From the NCBI GenBank assembly GCA_020698575.1, contig CM036252.1, positions 36,321,659-36,385,658 of the forward strand: 64,000 nucleotides of DNA, read 5' to 3'. The notes beneath the pieces were generated by a model. The model was not told the DNA's origin. It was given only the letters and a program-made list of their open reading frames with translations, and made no database searches. The stretch comes from Bostrychus sinensis (Eukaryota > Chordata > Actinopteri > Gobiiformes > Eleotridae). The translations under genes were made by a program, and so were the position numbers. Positions 23,290 to 35,350 of the stretch are shown here, piece by piece (the stretch's first letter is position 1; every line of letters begins with the position of its first letter).

Positions 23290-24774
23290 GTGGTGCTGAT
23301 GTAGATACTGCATATTGAAAATAAAATAATGTTGGGCAATAATTACAATTGTACAGCTTGTGATCATTGCTTGTGGGAAGATAATGCTGCAACTGCATGG
23401 TTTTATCACAGGAAGTGACACTACAGTCAAGACTTAGCAGAGGGTCTGTCTCTTTAGTTACAGTATGTGTAGATAAACACACCTCACACTAACCCGTTCA
23501 CTATCACATTACATTCATTATCATCAAGTTAAAAACTCAGCTCCAGATTTCATCATACAGCATCAGTCACTATACTGGGCCATATACACAGCACACAGAA
23601 TGTCACAGTATATAACAATATCTTACACACATCAAATAGACAGAAACCAGTGCTACCTTTCATAAAAAAAGATGCAAATCCCAGATAAAGGGAAAACAGT
23701 ACAGCATCACTGTCAAGGCTGACAGGTTTACTCCCTACTGAAGGTTACATAGTTTGTTTGTAGTTAGGTTTTTAAGTCAGTAGGAAGGTTGTTCCATTAC
23801 TTTATAGCTTTATATGAGAAAGCAGATTGTGCAAAAATGTGTTTTGCATTTTGGAATAATACACTGCCCCCAGAGATAGCCCGTGTAGCTCGATTAGTCC
23901 TGTCAAAGGAATAATACACTGCCCCCTAGAGGTAGTTCATTTAGCTTTATTAATCCTGTCAGAGGTCAGCTGAACAAAGTGCAATGTCTGGTGTAGTTTA
24001 TAGAAAGTCTGGTCTTATACAGTATGTTGCTGAGGTTGGTTTGGCATTGGTCTTACTTTGAATCCCCTTCCGCACATTTATCCAGGCTTGGGGCCAGCCC
24101 ATAGTATGGTTGAAATTTCTTTTTGGCACCACCTAATTTCTAATTTTTTCTTCCTTAAAGGGGCTATATTATATCATTTCTATGATGTTATAATGTTATT
24201 CCCTCATCAAAGATATACCTGGAGATGTGGTTTGTTTTGTTCATGTCTGTTTGAGTATTCCTGTACTCTCCAGTGCTGAGTTTCTGTGACCTCAGAATGC
24301 TCCGTTTTACAAATCTCCAACTTTCCAAAAAAATCCCTGCCCACTCCAGGAAGCAATGACCAATCAACAAGCCAAAAGGCAAAATTGGCCCTACTGAAGT
24401 ATTCATATGTACATATACATATGCATATACATATACATAAGCTGTTGAAATGTTGAAATGTTTGAGTTAAAAACTGGGTATAAATCTGGATATAGGTTTG
24501 AATGTAAATACCAAATGAGGCTTGATACTTGAATTTTATTTTATTTTATTTTATTTATTTTATTTTTTTGCATTTTGCATTTTGCACTTATGGCAGCTTT
24601 ATGGTGCATTTGTTAAAAAAAAAAGATATAAAGTAAAAAGAAAAGGAGCATGTGTATGGCTATGTGTAATGTACATTGGTATTTTTCAAGTAATAATGTT
24701 TTATTGCGCCACCTGGATTTAACTAAGCAGACAGGTAAAAGCCTCCCTGCATTTGGCCAGGTCTGGGTTCAGCA
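23290..24774. other. 3' flank of receptor 3 and repeat-rich spacer
   Basis: AATAAA-like signals near 23319 may end receptor 3. A dispersed-repeat copy spans about 24150-24400, and a TTTTA run lies near 24535-24570. No supported gene is seen. Confidence 0.5.
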
Positions 24775-25019
24775 AAGTTATGCGCCCAAAGAATGAGGTC
24801 AGCTGATTACCTGCATATAATGAATGAAGAGGTTACTCCATCATTGGATTTTTTCTTCCCTGATGGTACAAGCTTATTACAGGATGACAATGCCAAGATT
24901 CATCGAGCTCAAATTATGAAAGAGTGGTTCAGGAAGCATGAGACATCATTTTCACACATGGACTGGCAACCACAGAGTCCACACCTTAAGCCCACTGAGA
25001 ATCTTTAGGATGTGCTGGA
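24775..25019 (+). pseudogene. Tc1/mariner transposase C-terminal fragment (+)
   Basis: An open frame from 24793 reads MRSADYLH, then DDNAKIHRAQIMKEWF and PTENL, the second catalytic Asp region and the PxENL...E region of a Tc1 DDE transposase. It has a stop just after ENL, in place of Trp. Only the C-terminal third is present. It is non-functional. Confidence 0.8.
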
Positions 25020-25039
25020 GTGACTGCCTAAAAAAAAAA

Positions 25040-25490
25040 AAAAAGAAGTCACACACTGGTTTTCTGTTGGACCGCCTTTTGCTCTGATTACGGCATGCAT
25101 TCGCTGTGGCATCGTTTTGATAAGCTCCTGCAATGTCACAACATTTATTTCCATCCAGCATTGCATTAATTTTTTTCCCAAGATCTTGTACTGATGATGG
25201 AGAGTTGGACCAGTGCAGAATCTTCTCCAGCACATCCCAAAGATTTTCAGTGGGGTTAGGATCTAGACTCTGTGGTGGCCAATTCATGTTTGAAAGTGAT
25301 GCCCTGAACCACTCTTTGACCATTTGAGCTCGATGAATTCTGGCATTATCATCTTGGAATAAGCCCGTGCCATCAGCGAAGAAAAAATCCATTGATGGAG
25401 TAACCTGGTCATTCAGTAAATGCAGGTAGTCAGCTGACCTCATTCTTTGGGCACAAAACGCTGCTGAACCCAGACCTGACCAACCTATTT
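25040..25490 (-). pseudogene. Tc1/mariner transposase C-terminal fragment (-)
   Basis: The - strand frame from 25443 contains DDNARIHRAQMVKEWF and PTENLWDVLEKIL, the same region as the neighbouring + copy but with the Glu and more C-terminal sequence retained. The two copies face each other across about 30 bp of poly(A)-like sequence. The N-terminal DNA-binding domain and first catalytic Asp are absent. Confidence 0.8.
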
Positions 25491-25499
25491 ACTTAATTA

Positions 25500-27630
25500 A
25501 TTCCAGGTTGCAACTTTTTTTTTTGACCAGTGTATTTATTAGTGACTTAATAATCAACTAGTGTTATTTATAAAGCAGTTACACACTCCCAAACTGGATT
25601 AATAAATCACAAGTAATCCTACAGTAATGTTACATGGCAATTATCTGAGAAACAACTTCCACAGGACAATGACCACAACACCTCTCCTCAGATGAGGCTC
25701 AACATTCAGCTTTCGGGCCGCCTTGTGGCTTGTGGAGCCCTCTGCATGTGAATAGCCTGCATATATTGTAGCTAGAAACAGTTCTGTATAAACTCAGCAC
25801 AACACATAGTAACAAGTAACACAATTTGTGTTTAGTAGATTTATGTTTTTGTAACAATGTTTCTTTGCAATGAATTTTGTTGAAATGGAGCCACATCTGG
25901 AAAAAAAACTGCAGCAGAGTACATGTGGGGTCCCCATGAAAGATTTGCCAAATCTCTGCCAAAGGCCACTTTGTGAATAAGATCACTAAAGATAACCCTC
26001 ATGTTCTGCATTCAGAGTTGGAGCTGTTCCCTTCAGGAAGGAGGTTTAGAGTTTCCCACTGCAGATTCAAAAATGTGTTTGTCCCAGTTTTATTATGATT
26101 ATTAATAGTGTCAGATAATGGGCAGGAACATGAACACCTACACAGCACTTACAGCTCCTGTTTCCAAAACGTATATATATTTATATTGTTTTTATTATTG
26201 TATACTGTGTTTTATTCTTCTCTATTTATTGACTAGGTGTTGCACTATTTATTATCTGGTTTGTGTATTGTAATGGCTGCAGCATGGGTGAGATAACCAA
26301 AGACAAAATTTTCCACTTGTGGGACATTAAGGTTAGGGTTAGGAATCCTAATCTTGAGCATGGGCCTTGCTACAGTGGCCAGTTGGTGTCTGCTTCAAGA
26401 GTTGGCATGTCACATTTACTGATCTGGATAGGTCCCGTGCGATAAGGCAACATCAAACTGGTGATGGGCAAAAACCAAGTTGCAGCGTCATTTGGAGAGC
26501 ACTCTTGTACCATTTGCAAACTGAAGGCCAAGTTCCATTTAAATAGGGATGTCAGAGTCCAGCCGGGCATTTAAAAAATTACTTTTTTATGTTTAAAAGT
26601 GGAATCAGACCAAAAAGTAACCTGGCAAAAGCCAGATTGGGATAACATTACCAAAGAGTTGCTAACGTTATATCAATCTGGAATGGCTCCAGTTGAAAAC
26701 GTTTGTGAAAGGGTGGGACTTTCAGTACAATACTTGGAGGTGATTGGATAAAGCACCAGCTCCGTAGCTAAACAACAAACTGCTACAACGGTAAAACAAC
26801 ACAATAAAGACGTTGTTAAAGTTTTTTGCTGTTTTTGCAAAGGTAGAGCAGCATACCTTACGTTTTTCTGTGTTGCCATGTTGTGAACAAGTGTTGCTTT
26901 AAGTTCTTGTTCTTTTCGGCAAACCTAAAACCTGCCTACTCACAGCAATTCTGCCACAGGTTCGGACCCAAACGGATCAGGGGGAGCCTGACAAGATGGA
27001 TTTTGTGAATTTGTGAACTAACAAATTTCATGACAATTCAGCTTGCTGTGCAAGGTAAACCAAAAGGCTCCCATTGACCAAACATGTGGCATGAGGCCTG
27101 TGTATGTGCTGGTCAAAGACAAGAGACTTGAGGAAATTGACAGTAGGGACAAAGAATGTCATCTTACTTGGGGGGATGGGAAAATAAGATGTACTCTCAC
27201 TGTTCTTTCAGTTGTAGGTTCTTACACATTTCACATAATGAGTGTAGGTTTGATAGCATTAGGGTGAGGTCAAAACTAGGACAGGAGGTGACCATGCAGT
27301 GTGTACCAGTCACATGAAATCAAATACATGTATCACTTCATATAATTAATTATTTTACAGAAAGACATTGCAAAGTTATTTAAATGATAATACCACAAAC
27401 ATACTATTTTTAAATGTAACATAGTTATTAGATACATAATACACTAAAATGCAGCTACTGCAAACTCTTGTGCTGAGATCTTTTATACGTGACGAGTCTT
27501 GTCCGGACATCCTTTATGTGGCCGGTAACACTCACATTCACAACAAAAAGCCCGCCTCTTTGAAACCCACCACCTTAAAAGGATTATAAAGTACCCTGCA
27601 GTTCCACTGTTGCAGTGCCGTATATGTACT
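25500..27630. other. Spacer between Tc1 fragments and receptor 4
   Basis: No gene is supported. About 26580-26990 looks like a dispersed fish repeat (ACCTGGCAAAAGCCAGATTG). The rest is AT-rich unique-looking sequence. Confidence 0.4.
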
Positions 27631-29051
27631 ATGCAGAGCTTTACTGTTATACCTGCCATTCTTCTGGCTAGCCTCTGTAAGTACTGCAATTTTATGTTTC
27701 AATGCATTTATTATTGGCTTTAGTTGATTTTTGCATATTTGTTTTAGGCTGGGGCTGTTGGTCTTACACAGTGAAGGTCAAGCCTGGAGAAGATGCCGTC
27801 TTGTCGTTCAGAAATGTTTCCAGCAAACCAGTCAACATTTTTTGGGGCAGACTGGTCAGCAGTGGAAACTATAGTTGCATTACAAATGTGGATTACACTC
27901 CAAAGTTCTGCTCAGATTTTACACAGAGAGAGAGATTTGAACCGAGTTCCAACAATACTTTTGTCTCTCTCAAAATCAAGCATGTCAAAATGGCCGACTT
28001 TGGCTTCTACTTTTGTGGCTTTAACGTCTTTGGAAATGGAGAAATTTATGCTGTGGAGTTAAAAGTTGAAGGTAAGATTTCTGTGACTTCTGCTAATAAT
28101 AAATTGTCTCCACAGTTTATCAAACTTCTTAAAACAGATTTCTTAAACTTATTTTATTTTTTCTCTTAAATCTACAGTCCTCTCTACATCCTTTAATACA
28201 GTCTCACATGGCATTTTGTTACGACTAGAATCTCTTGTTATCTCTGCCATCACTGTCGTAATTCAAACTTTTACTTTGTTCAATTACGGTAAAAACATTC
28301 CAGTGGAGTTCCCCAAGGGTCCATTATGGTTCCAATTTTATTTGTCTACCAACCATTTTTAAGACATATTTTTCAGAAATGTAACATCAATTTTCAGACA
28401 CATTATCTCAAATCTCACTTCTACACTCTCACTTTTCTCCATTTCTTATTGCTTATTTTGAAGAAACGTTTTTTCATAAATTTTTCTATAACTAAACTGA
28501 AATTTTGTTCTTTTAAGATGAGAAGTACTTGCCAGCCGATGAGACTGGTTCCAAGTGTGAAAGTAAGCGTTAACCTTTATGTAGTTACCTAAACAAAGAC
28601 ACAATTATTATATGTTGCTAATAAGTGGGATTGCATTTTTATGTATATAATTAGGTGATATAACATTGTGGATGAGCATGATATTGGGAGGTTTCTGTGT
28701 GCTTCTTATTATGGCCATTGTCGGGTTCGCTCTTAAAGTCAAGAAACTTCAAACAGGTATTTCCAAGTGTTTATAATTTTTATGTTTGACCCTTTTTAAA
28801 GTTATTTATCACTCTTGTATTCCAATTGCAGCTCAAAACCAAGAACACAATGAACCAAGAGAGGTAAATTTAAACTTGTGATAAGAGTATAGTTAGATTC
28901 TATTCATGTTCGCTGACAGTTGATGCTTTATTTACAGAACCTGCCGTTGGATAACTTGAACTATGCTGCACTGAATTTCAAACCAAAAGCAAGACGTACC
29001 CACCGGGCTGTTTCTAATGACCCAAATGTCATCTACGCTGCCACCCGATAA
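27631..29051 (+). CDS. V-type Ig receptor 4 with ITIM tail and altered cysteines
   Basis: Exons are 27631-27676, 27748-28071, 28518-28562, 28655-28756, 28832-28863 and 28938-29051. All internal junctions are in phase, giving 220 aa. The V domain keeps IFWGR and FGFYFC, but the B-strand position that should be Cys reads AVLSF. Two other cysteines (SCITN and KFCSDF) remain. A short stalk exon and a membrane segment (WMSMILGGFCVLLIMAIVGF) with KVKKLQT follow. The tail has LNYAAL, a classic ITIM, and ends VIYAATR, a common ending in this teleost receptor group. It is probably an inhibitory receptor paired with receptor 3. AATAAA near 29398 may end the transcript. It could be a pseudogene on structural grounds, yet all splice sites and frames are intact. 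Confidence 0.78.
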
Positions 29052-29599
29052 GGCTAAAGTGGAACTGTGGCTCTTTGCTCATCTGAGAAAGACAATGTGA
29101 TTCAAAGCCAGTACAGAGGAGCTGTTTAATGTGGCCTACTGCAGCTGTGGTGTGAGCAAGTGGTTTGGTGCAAACAAATATAAGCACGTATATGTTTTGG
29201 TGCCCATACTAATTTTCCATCGAGGTGAAGTGTAAAACCACAGAATCAACATCTTGCATTCTTGCAACACAGCAAGTTTGTTTAAAAATAGCATTTGTTA
29301 TTGTCATGCAGCACAGTGTTTGCTAATGTGTATCTTGTTAAAATGTTTTGTAATTTCCAAACGTGTCTTAAAATGCATACTTATGTACATTTACTTTAAT
29401 AAAATGGTATTTTTACCCATTCTTTATACTTTTTCTTCATATTTGGACTAATTTAAGACGTTAAAAATATTTCTGCCACATATATTTTGTTTTAATAATG
29501 TTTTTCTTTCAATAATTTCTGTTTTAAATAGTTGCTCTGGATACTCTGCAGACACTTCAGACAATAATTATCACAAAGAAGGAGTTGGTATTGCAAAAT

Positions 29600-30350
29600 G
29601 GGGGCAAATTTACACAAATGACAAACAGTTGTATTTATCAATTAAACCTGATCAGAATGACCGCATAGAGAAACTTAACACCTGTGTTGAAGACATGAAA
29701 ACCTCGATGACTATGAATTATCGTCTAAACCCAGAAAAAACATACTAGGCCCCAAAAAAACCTGAGAGAGGCTCTATCTGACCAGATAGTCTCCCTGGAC
29801 AGTGTCAGTGTAGCCTTGAGTTCTACTGTGACTTAACATTTAAGGCTCATATAAACCAAGCTTGTAAATCAGCGTTCTTCCACTTACACAACAAAGCCAT
29901 ATTCAACCTAAAAGTGATGCCGAAAAACTTGTCCATGCGTTTGTTACATCTTGGTTGGATTACTGTAACTCTCTGCTGCTGAGCTCTTTAAAAAGTGTTC
30001 AGCTCGTTAAAAATGCAGCAGCGAGATTATTAACAGAAATTAACAGAAGAGAACATATTACTCCTGTGTTCAGAATTAAGTTTAAAATCCTTCTCCTGAC
30101 TTGCAAGGCCGTAAATGGTCTCATCCTACTTTAATGATGTTATAATACCTTACCATCCAGAGTACTGCACTCACAAAATGCAGGGCTATTAGTGGTTCCC
30201 AGGGTTTCTAAAAGTACAGTTGGAGGTAGAGCCTTTAGTTACCAAGCTCCTGTTTTATGGAATCAGCTTCCAGCTCATGTTAGAGAGGCAGACACAGTCT
30301 CTGTGGAAAATTTACCAAGGATATTATGTAAGTGGATCCTTCGCTGCCTT
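29600..30350 (+). pseudogene. Decayed CR1/L2-type LINE fragment
   Basis: Broken frames read QNDRIEKLNTCVEDMKTSMT, NPEKT, then SKSTVGGRAFSYQAPVLWNQ and LPAHVREADT. This is the C-terminal half of a fish CR1/L2-like (Rex1/L2-type) polymerase. Several stops and shifts are present, and no catalytic core is seen. Confidence 0.75.
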
Positions 30351-31990
30351 GCACCGACCAAAAATCACCAGTCTTTTGAAAATGTGACAGGCCACAGACA
30401 TACAGTATATATGTTACTGTAAAAGCTTATTTAGAAAGTTTGAGATTATATTCATGTGCAAAATTGTGGTATTTACACCCCCCACCACCACCACCACACA
30501 CTCTATACTGTATCTAAAGAATATAAAACATAGTCCTTCAACAACATGCTCTAATAAAGCCACAAAAATAAAGCAGAAAACATAGTAAACAACATACAAT
30601 TTGCAACTTTAAAATGGCTTAAATGAACAACATGCATGACATGCATGACATGCATTTTACCCAAATATTTCTGGCATGTGCATGTACCAATGTTTAGGCA
30701 GATTCACATTGATGTGGTCTCATCTGAGTTTTTTTCCAAGACCAAAAGAATTAATGGTTTGTAGCTTGTGCTATTCAACCGGTGCAGCCTACATGCTCAT
30801 GTAGGGGGAATCTGAATATTGAGCCACTTGCCGACCAAGGTCCTATAAAATTGGGATGTTCTTTAAAAGTAGAGCACAGCCACTATTTTCATATTCCTTT
30901 TATTCAATGGCCCAATTGAATGAGAAAACCACACTGCTACAAGACACTATCAAAAAATGTCTGTTCACACAAACTTAACTGTTTTCTCTGCAAATATCAC
31001 ATTGTAATATGACTTGTCTGGCTGACATGTGAGAACCTATAGTTGTGTATAGCGGGTAAATTATTTTTAAACTTCATTTTGACATGAGAAAAAAAAATTA
31101 AATACCCTCAACCTTTATAAATTTAGTTTAATTTAATTTGACAGTAACAAAAGGAGCAGTAACAGTTTGTATTACTAAAGAATATGACAATGTACTTTTA
31201 AAAGCCCAAATGAAATACACACACATTAATCTTAGGGCGTTTTTATTTGTGTCAGTGGCACATACAAACTTTAACACTGTTTCCTGCATTTGAAGCCTGT
31301 TGTGACAATGACCACAGCTAATGTATTATTGGTTAACAGCATGAAAAATTTCTTGACAGTGCTTGAAAGTAAGGTGTTAAAGATATGGGTTACAGCTATC
31401 TGGACAATTAATATTCATATGAATCATTACCAGTCCTTCCCTTTACTTACCTGTAATTTCTGGTTTTCACGTCCCCCAGATTCAGGAGAATCCATTTACA
31501 CTGGTGGAGTTTGGCCCTGTTTGGCAACTATGGACTGATTTTTACTTAAAAGGACATTATTCATGTTGGTGATTGGACAGGGTCATGACACATTTAATCT
31601 GACGGTCTGCACAAAAGACGGCTGTCGACAAAACGCTTGATTAAATCACAATTTTACTGCAGGTCAAATCAGAATATCTAAAATATTTTATGGAAAACAT
31701 CTATGACAAAACAAATGCTAGGGTGCGATTAGCGGGAACGTCTTAACAGACATTTTTTTGCATTTACAGTTTGATATTACAGAAGCACCAAATGTTTTAA
31801 ACGTGCAGATTAATATTGATATCAAAGATGATCCAGTCCAGGTAAATCTACGGTTACAATTAACGCCTATGATTCACACAACATTAGACACTAATAATTT
31901 TAATGTAAAAGAAATAAAACCGGCAACATGAGGCAAGTATTAAAATACTACTACACATTGACAACCTAAAATACTAAGGGGGAAAATGAA
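30351..31990. other. AT-rich spacer upstream of the RBM4-like 3' end
   Basis: Nothing coding is supported. A CCACCACCACCAC run lies near 30482-30498. The right part may contain the far 3'UTR of the RBM4-like gene on the - strand. Confidence 0.4.
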
Positions 31991-32019
31991 ATATTCCAAA
32001 ATAAAAATAACGATAACGT

Positions 32020-32130
32020 CCACAATTCAGTTCCTGTACGTCAGCGATAACGCGCTGCGCCGCAGAAAGAGGAAGTAGGTATCGCCGCGTACATCAAGAC
32101 GAGCGGCGACGCAGTCGAGAGACGGCAATC
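32020..32130 (-). other. 3'UTR exon of RBM4-like A
   Basis: A polypyrimidine tract and CAG precede 32130 on the - strand. The donor lies just after the stop codon at 32385, so this block is the spliced 3'UTR exon. Its far end is not determined. Confidence 0.55.
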
Positions 32131-32384
32131 CTGAAAAAAAAGAGCAAACCACACATAGTGTAAAAATTGATAACAGAGCACGACGTCCCATCTGTACTGC
32201 TACGAGTTTACTTTTCAGAGACAAGCAGCTTTTTATTTTGTTAAATTTAAGTCATTGCGACTTAAAAGGAAAGGCACCAAGAGACATCTCCTCCCCATGT
32301 ATAAATGTGCAATAGGTTGTCGCTGCTGTTAGAGTGACGCAGGGTTATTTGAGACATAACGGGCTCAGGCCTCTCTCACCTTGG

Positions 32385-33435
32385 TTAATAAGCGTATCGT
32401 GCAGCGGGCGGCGGAGGCATGTGGTCGGAGTACGGGTCCCTGCCGTATCCTGGAGGGACACGGGATCGATCGTAGCTGTAGCCGTTCGCTGCAGGTGGGA
32501 CGGGGGCGGCGGGCGCCCGTCTGATGGGACTACGATCTCGAGCGTAGTATGAGGACGGAGGAGGGGGGAGTGGCCGGCGCTCGTAAGAGTCTCGGGCGAC
32601 GGCTGCGGGCGGAGGAGGAGGTGGGATGGGCGCTCGCTGGTCCTCATACGGCGCGGCATACGGACGCGCCCTGTACTTCTCATAGTAATCTACCACACTG
32701 TTGTACCTGTCCCTCTCACTCTCGTAGGGACGCTCGGGATAAAGGGGCCGCCTGGGTGGAGGGGGTGGCAAGGGGGGAGGAGGGGGGTAACCTGGAGGGC
32801 CATAGCGGCTCCTCATGTAGCTGGGTGGTGGGAGGTCAGGCCTGTCTGGATACCGTGGGGGCCAGTAATCTGGAGGTGGAGGAGGGGGGTAATCGTCGCG
32901 TTCCTCATGTCGGGGCCGACTCTTTGAAATCTGGACATGGATGTGTTTGCCTGGAGACACAACACACAATCATTAGACACAACTATTATGGAGACATTCA
33001 ACGCCACCTTTTACACCTGCTATCACCTTGGAATTCAGTGTTGTCCAGATCCTTCAGTGCATCCATGGCCTCATCATAGTTAGGCATGTGTACAAAAGCA
33101 AAATTTTTGACCACAGCACACTCTGAGACCGTACCATACTCCTCAAAGAGAGCACGGAGTTCATCATCACAGCCTTTCTCTACGTTGGCCACATGTAGTT
33201 TGACCGGGCCCTGGTTTTTCCCGTGGCTGGCCTCAACGTTCATGGGTGTGCCGTGAAGCATGTGGTGGCGCAGGGTCTTTATGGCTTTAGTGGCAGCCTT
33301 GCGGTCTTCCATGTGAACAAAGGCAAAGTTCTTGATAATGGAACACTCTGTGACTGCGCCATGCTCCTCAAAGAGTTCCCTCAGTTCCTCTGGGGTCGTC
33401 TCCACAGACAGGTTTCCCACAAATATTTTCACCAT
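32385..33435 (-). CDS. RBM4-like RNA-binding protein A
   Basis: Two coding exons on the - strand, 33435-33027 and 32950-32385, joined in phase, give 324 aa. Two RRMs lie in the first exon: RNP2 KIFVGN with RNP1-like NFAFVHM, then KLHVAN and NFAFVHM, followed by DNTEFQGK, a hallmark of RBM4/Lark. The second exon encodes a Pro/Tyr/Arg-rich tail with YYEKYRAR, YERRPLPPPP and YYARDRSPIRRAP, similar to the C-terminus of RBM4. The CCHC zinc knuckle usual after RRM2 in mammalian RBM4 is not seen. The role is nuclear splicing and translation control (family knowledge). A non-coding 5' exon ends at 33866 and the first coding exon begins at 33445. Six bases after TAA a donor GTGAGA starts, pairing with an acceptor before 32130. 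The paralogue is at 44335-45734. Confidence 0.88.
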
Positions 33436-33539
33436 TGTGGTCTGCCTGCAGTAATTGACAAAAAATAAGCATTAAATCAGTTTAAGAAGGTTTTAATCGT
33501 TTTAATAGTGACTAGTCGCTGCTCTTTTTTTTTATGACG

Positions 33540-34080
33540 TAGTGTTAATGCTTTGTCAATCCAAAATGGCGGAGGTTTGTGTCACGTCGTTTAAAATGTG
33601 CGAATAAAAAATACAACAAGCCCTAGTTTTGGGTGATATAAACAGTTTCAAAAGGAGCTCCAGTGTAAGCAATTTAGTATGAGTTTGGTTTCGTATTTAG
33701 TGAAAACTAAAAAAGATTTCGTCGAAGACGAACAAAGCTATGGAACATACTACGACGCGCGTGCTCGTATCTAACATAAAATAGCCGCCATGCATGCGTA
33801 AATATTCAAAGCCATTTACATTTTTGAATTACACTGACACAAAGTGATATATCCTGTTAAGTTACCTAAATTTATCGGGCAGCTGAGAATCGACGTCGGT
33901 TCTGGGCCTTTCCTGCTCCTTCTCCGCCGGCTTCTGCAGTCTTTTGTGTGGCGAGGAATTTTCTTCTTCGTCGCTGTACTTCCGAGTTGTTTGGTTGTGA
34001 GCGCGCCCTCTATCGACTACAACAAAAGATGAGGAGGGGATACAAAACAAATGGCTGCATTAGAACTACTCGTTGCCGGA
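33540..34080 (-). promoter_or_regulatory. Promoter and 5' exon region of RBM4-like A
   Basis: The non-coding first exon lies near 33866-34000, with a donor GTAACT at 33865-33860. The surrounding DNA is richer in CpG than its neighbours (for example CGACGTCGG near 33890), as expected for a housekeeping promoter. The start site is not fixed. Confidence 0.45.
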
Positions 34081-34085
34081 CACGT

Positions 34086-34972
34086 GTTCCGGGAAATTCG
34101 GTCCCCCCATGTTTCCTCTATCGAGCGCCAGGACTTTTTCTCATTTTACGGTCTTTTAACGAACTTGTTGAATTATTCATACATCATAATCGAATGTATT
34201 TTCGCTATTTGACGATGATATGATGATTGAGGTCTTTTTAATTAGGTTTAATTTGGTGTTTGTTTTGGGTAGCGAACGTGACGTCTTTTCTTTCATTTTA
34301 CACACGCAGAAATAAACGCATGATCTATGCAACATAATCCTGATAGAAATAATAATAAAATAGCTCTATTTACTTTATTTGTGCATTTGATACACATACC
34401 GATATGATATTAGAACTAGATAATGACTGAATGCATGAAAACCTATAAATAATTCTCACAAAACATATATGTTTTGTGTTTTCTGGTGCATTTTTGACGA
34501 TAAATAATATTTTAGGCTGGCTACAGTGTATGGTTTGACTTCTCCCCAGATAGGACCCTTGTAGCGGGAGGCAGGGAGGTTGGTGGTTGGTTTTCCGTCC
34601 CTGAAATAGCTTGTTCACTACTGTACAGATATATGATCGTCCTTGGGGGGCTCCATTCAGCTCTGGGCCCTAGGCAATTGCTTAACTTGCCTACCCTATT
34701 GTGACGGCTCCGAATATCACAGCAGTCGTTGTTAGACATGGCTGGTGCAAATGCTTTAATTACAGTTTTACAGTAGATACACAGAATATGTCAATAATCA
34801 GCTAAGTAAACAATTCTTAATAATCTTCAAAATGCACAAATGGCTAAAATACATTAGATGATGATGCATACAGTATGTGTTTAATTCAACAAATTCGTAA
34901 AAAGACCTTTAAATGAAAGATAGTCCTGGCGCTCAACAGGGGAAACATGGGGGAGCTGAATTTCCCGCAACA
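34086..34972. mobile_element. DNA transposon relic with >100-bp inverted repeats
   Basis: 34086-34190 (GGGAAATTCGGTCCCCCCAT; GAGCGCCAGGACT; GGTCTTTTAACGAACTTGTT) recurs inverted at about 34875-34972. Arms of about 100 bp have scattered differences. There is no ORF and no clear target duplication. It sits against the promoter of RBM4-like A. Confidence 0.65.
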
Positions 34973-35255
34973 CCGCCACTGTTTATCCATAAGAGTTTAC
35001 AGAGGTTTACGAGGTCGACGTTTTGTTTGAACAGTGAGACAGAAGCGTCATTTCTTTTGAGTTAATCGTTAAAAACACCACGTCCCTGAAGAGCACTGCC
35101 TTTCGTTTTGTGCTGCATTCGTTGTCTATGGTTGCATCATGGGAGGGGAGGGGAGGGGGGTTTTGTCGGGAATTCCCACTGATGAGAGTGTTGCGTTTGC
35201 GGTACTTTAAGAATCTACTCAAAATACATGTAAAGAACAAAAAATTAAATAAAAT

Positions 35256-35350
35256 GAAAGAAGAAGAAGAAGAAGAAGAAGAAGAAGAAGAAGAAGAAGA
35301 AGAAGAAGAAGAAGAATGAATGAATGAATGAATGAATGAATGAATGAATT
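35256..35350. repeat. (GAA)n then (TGAA)n microsatellite
   Basis: About 20 GAA units pass into about eight TGAA units. The second part is the 3' tail of the - strand LINE fragment that follows. Confidence 0.95.

Noticed and set aside
32549..33079. 176-aa + strand ORF opposite the RBM4-like A tail
   Set aside because: It is a shadow of the GC-rich Pro/Tyr coding exon on the other strand. It has no splice logic or family match.
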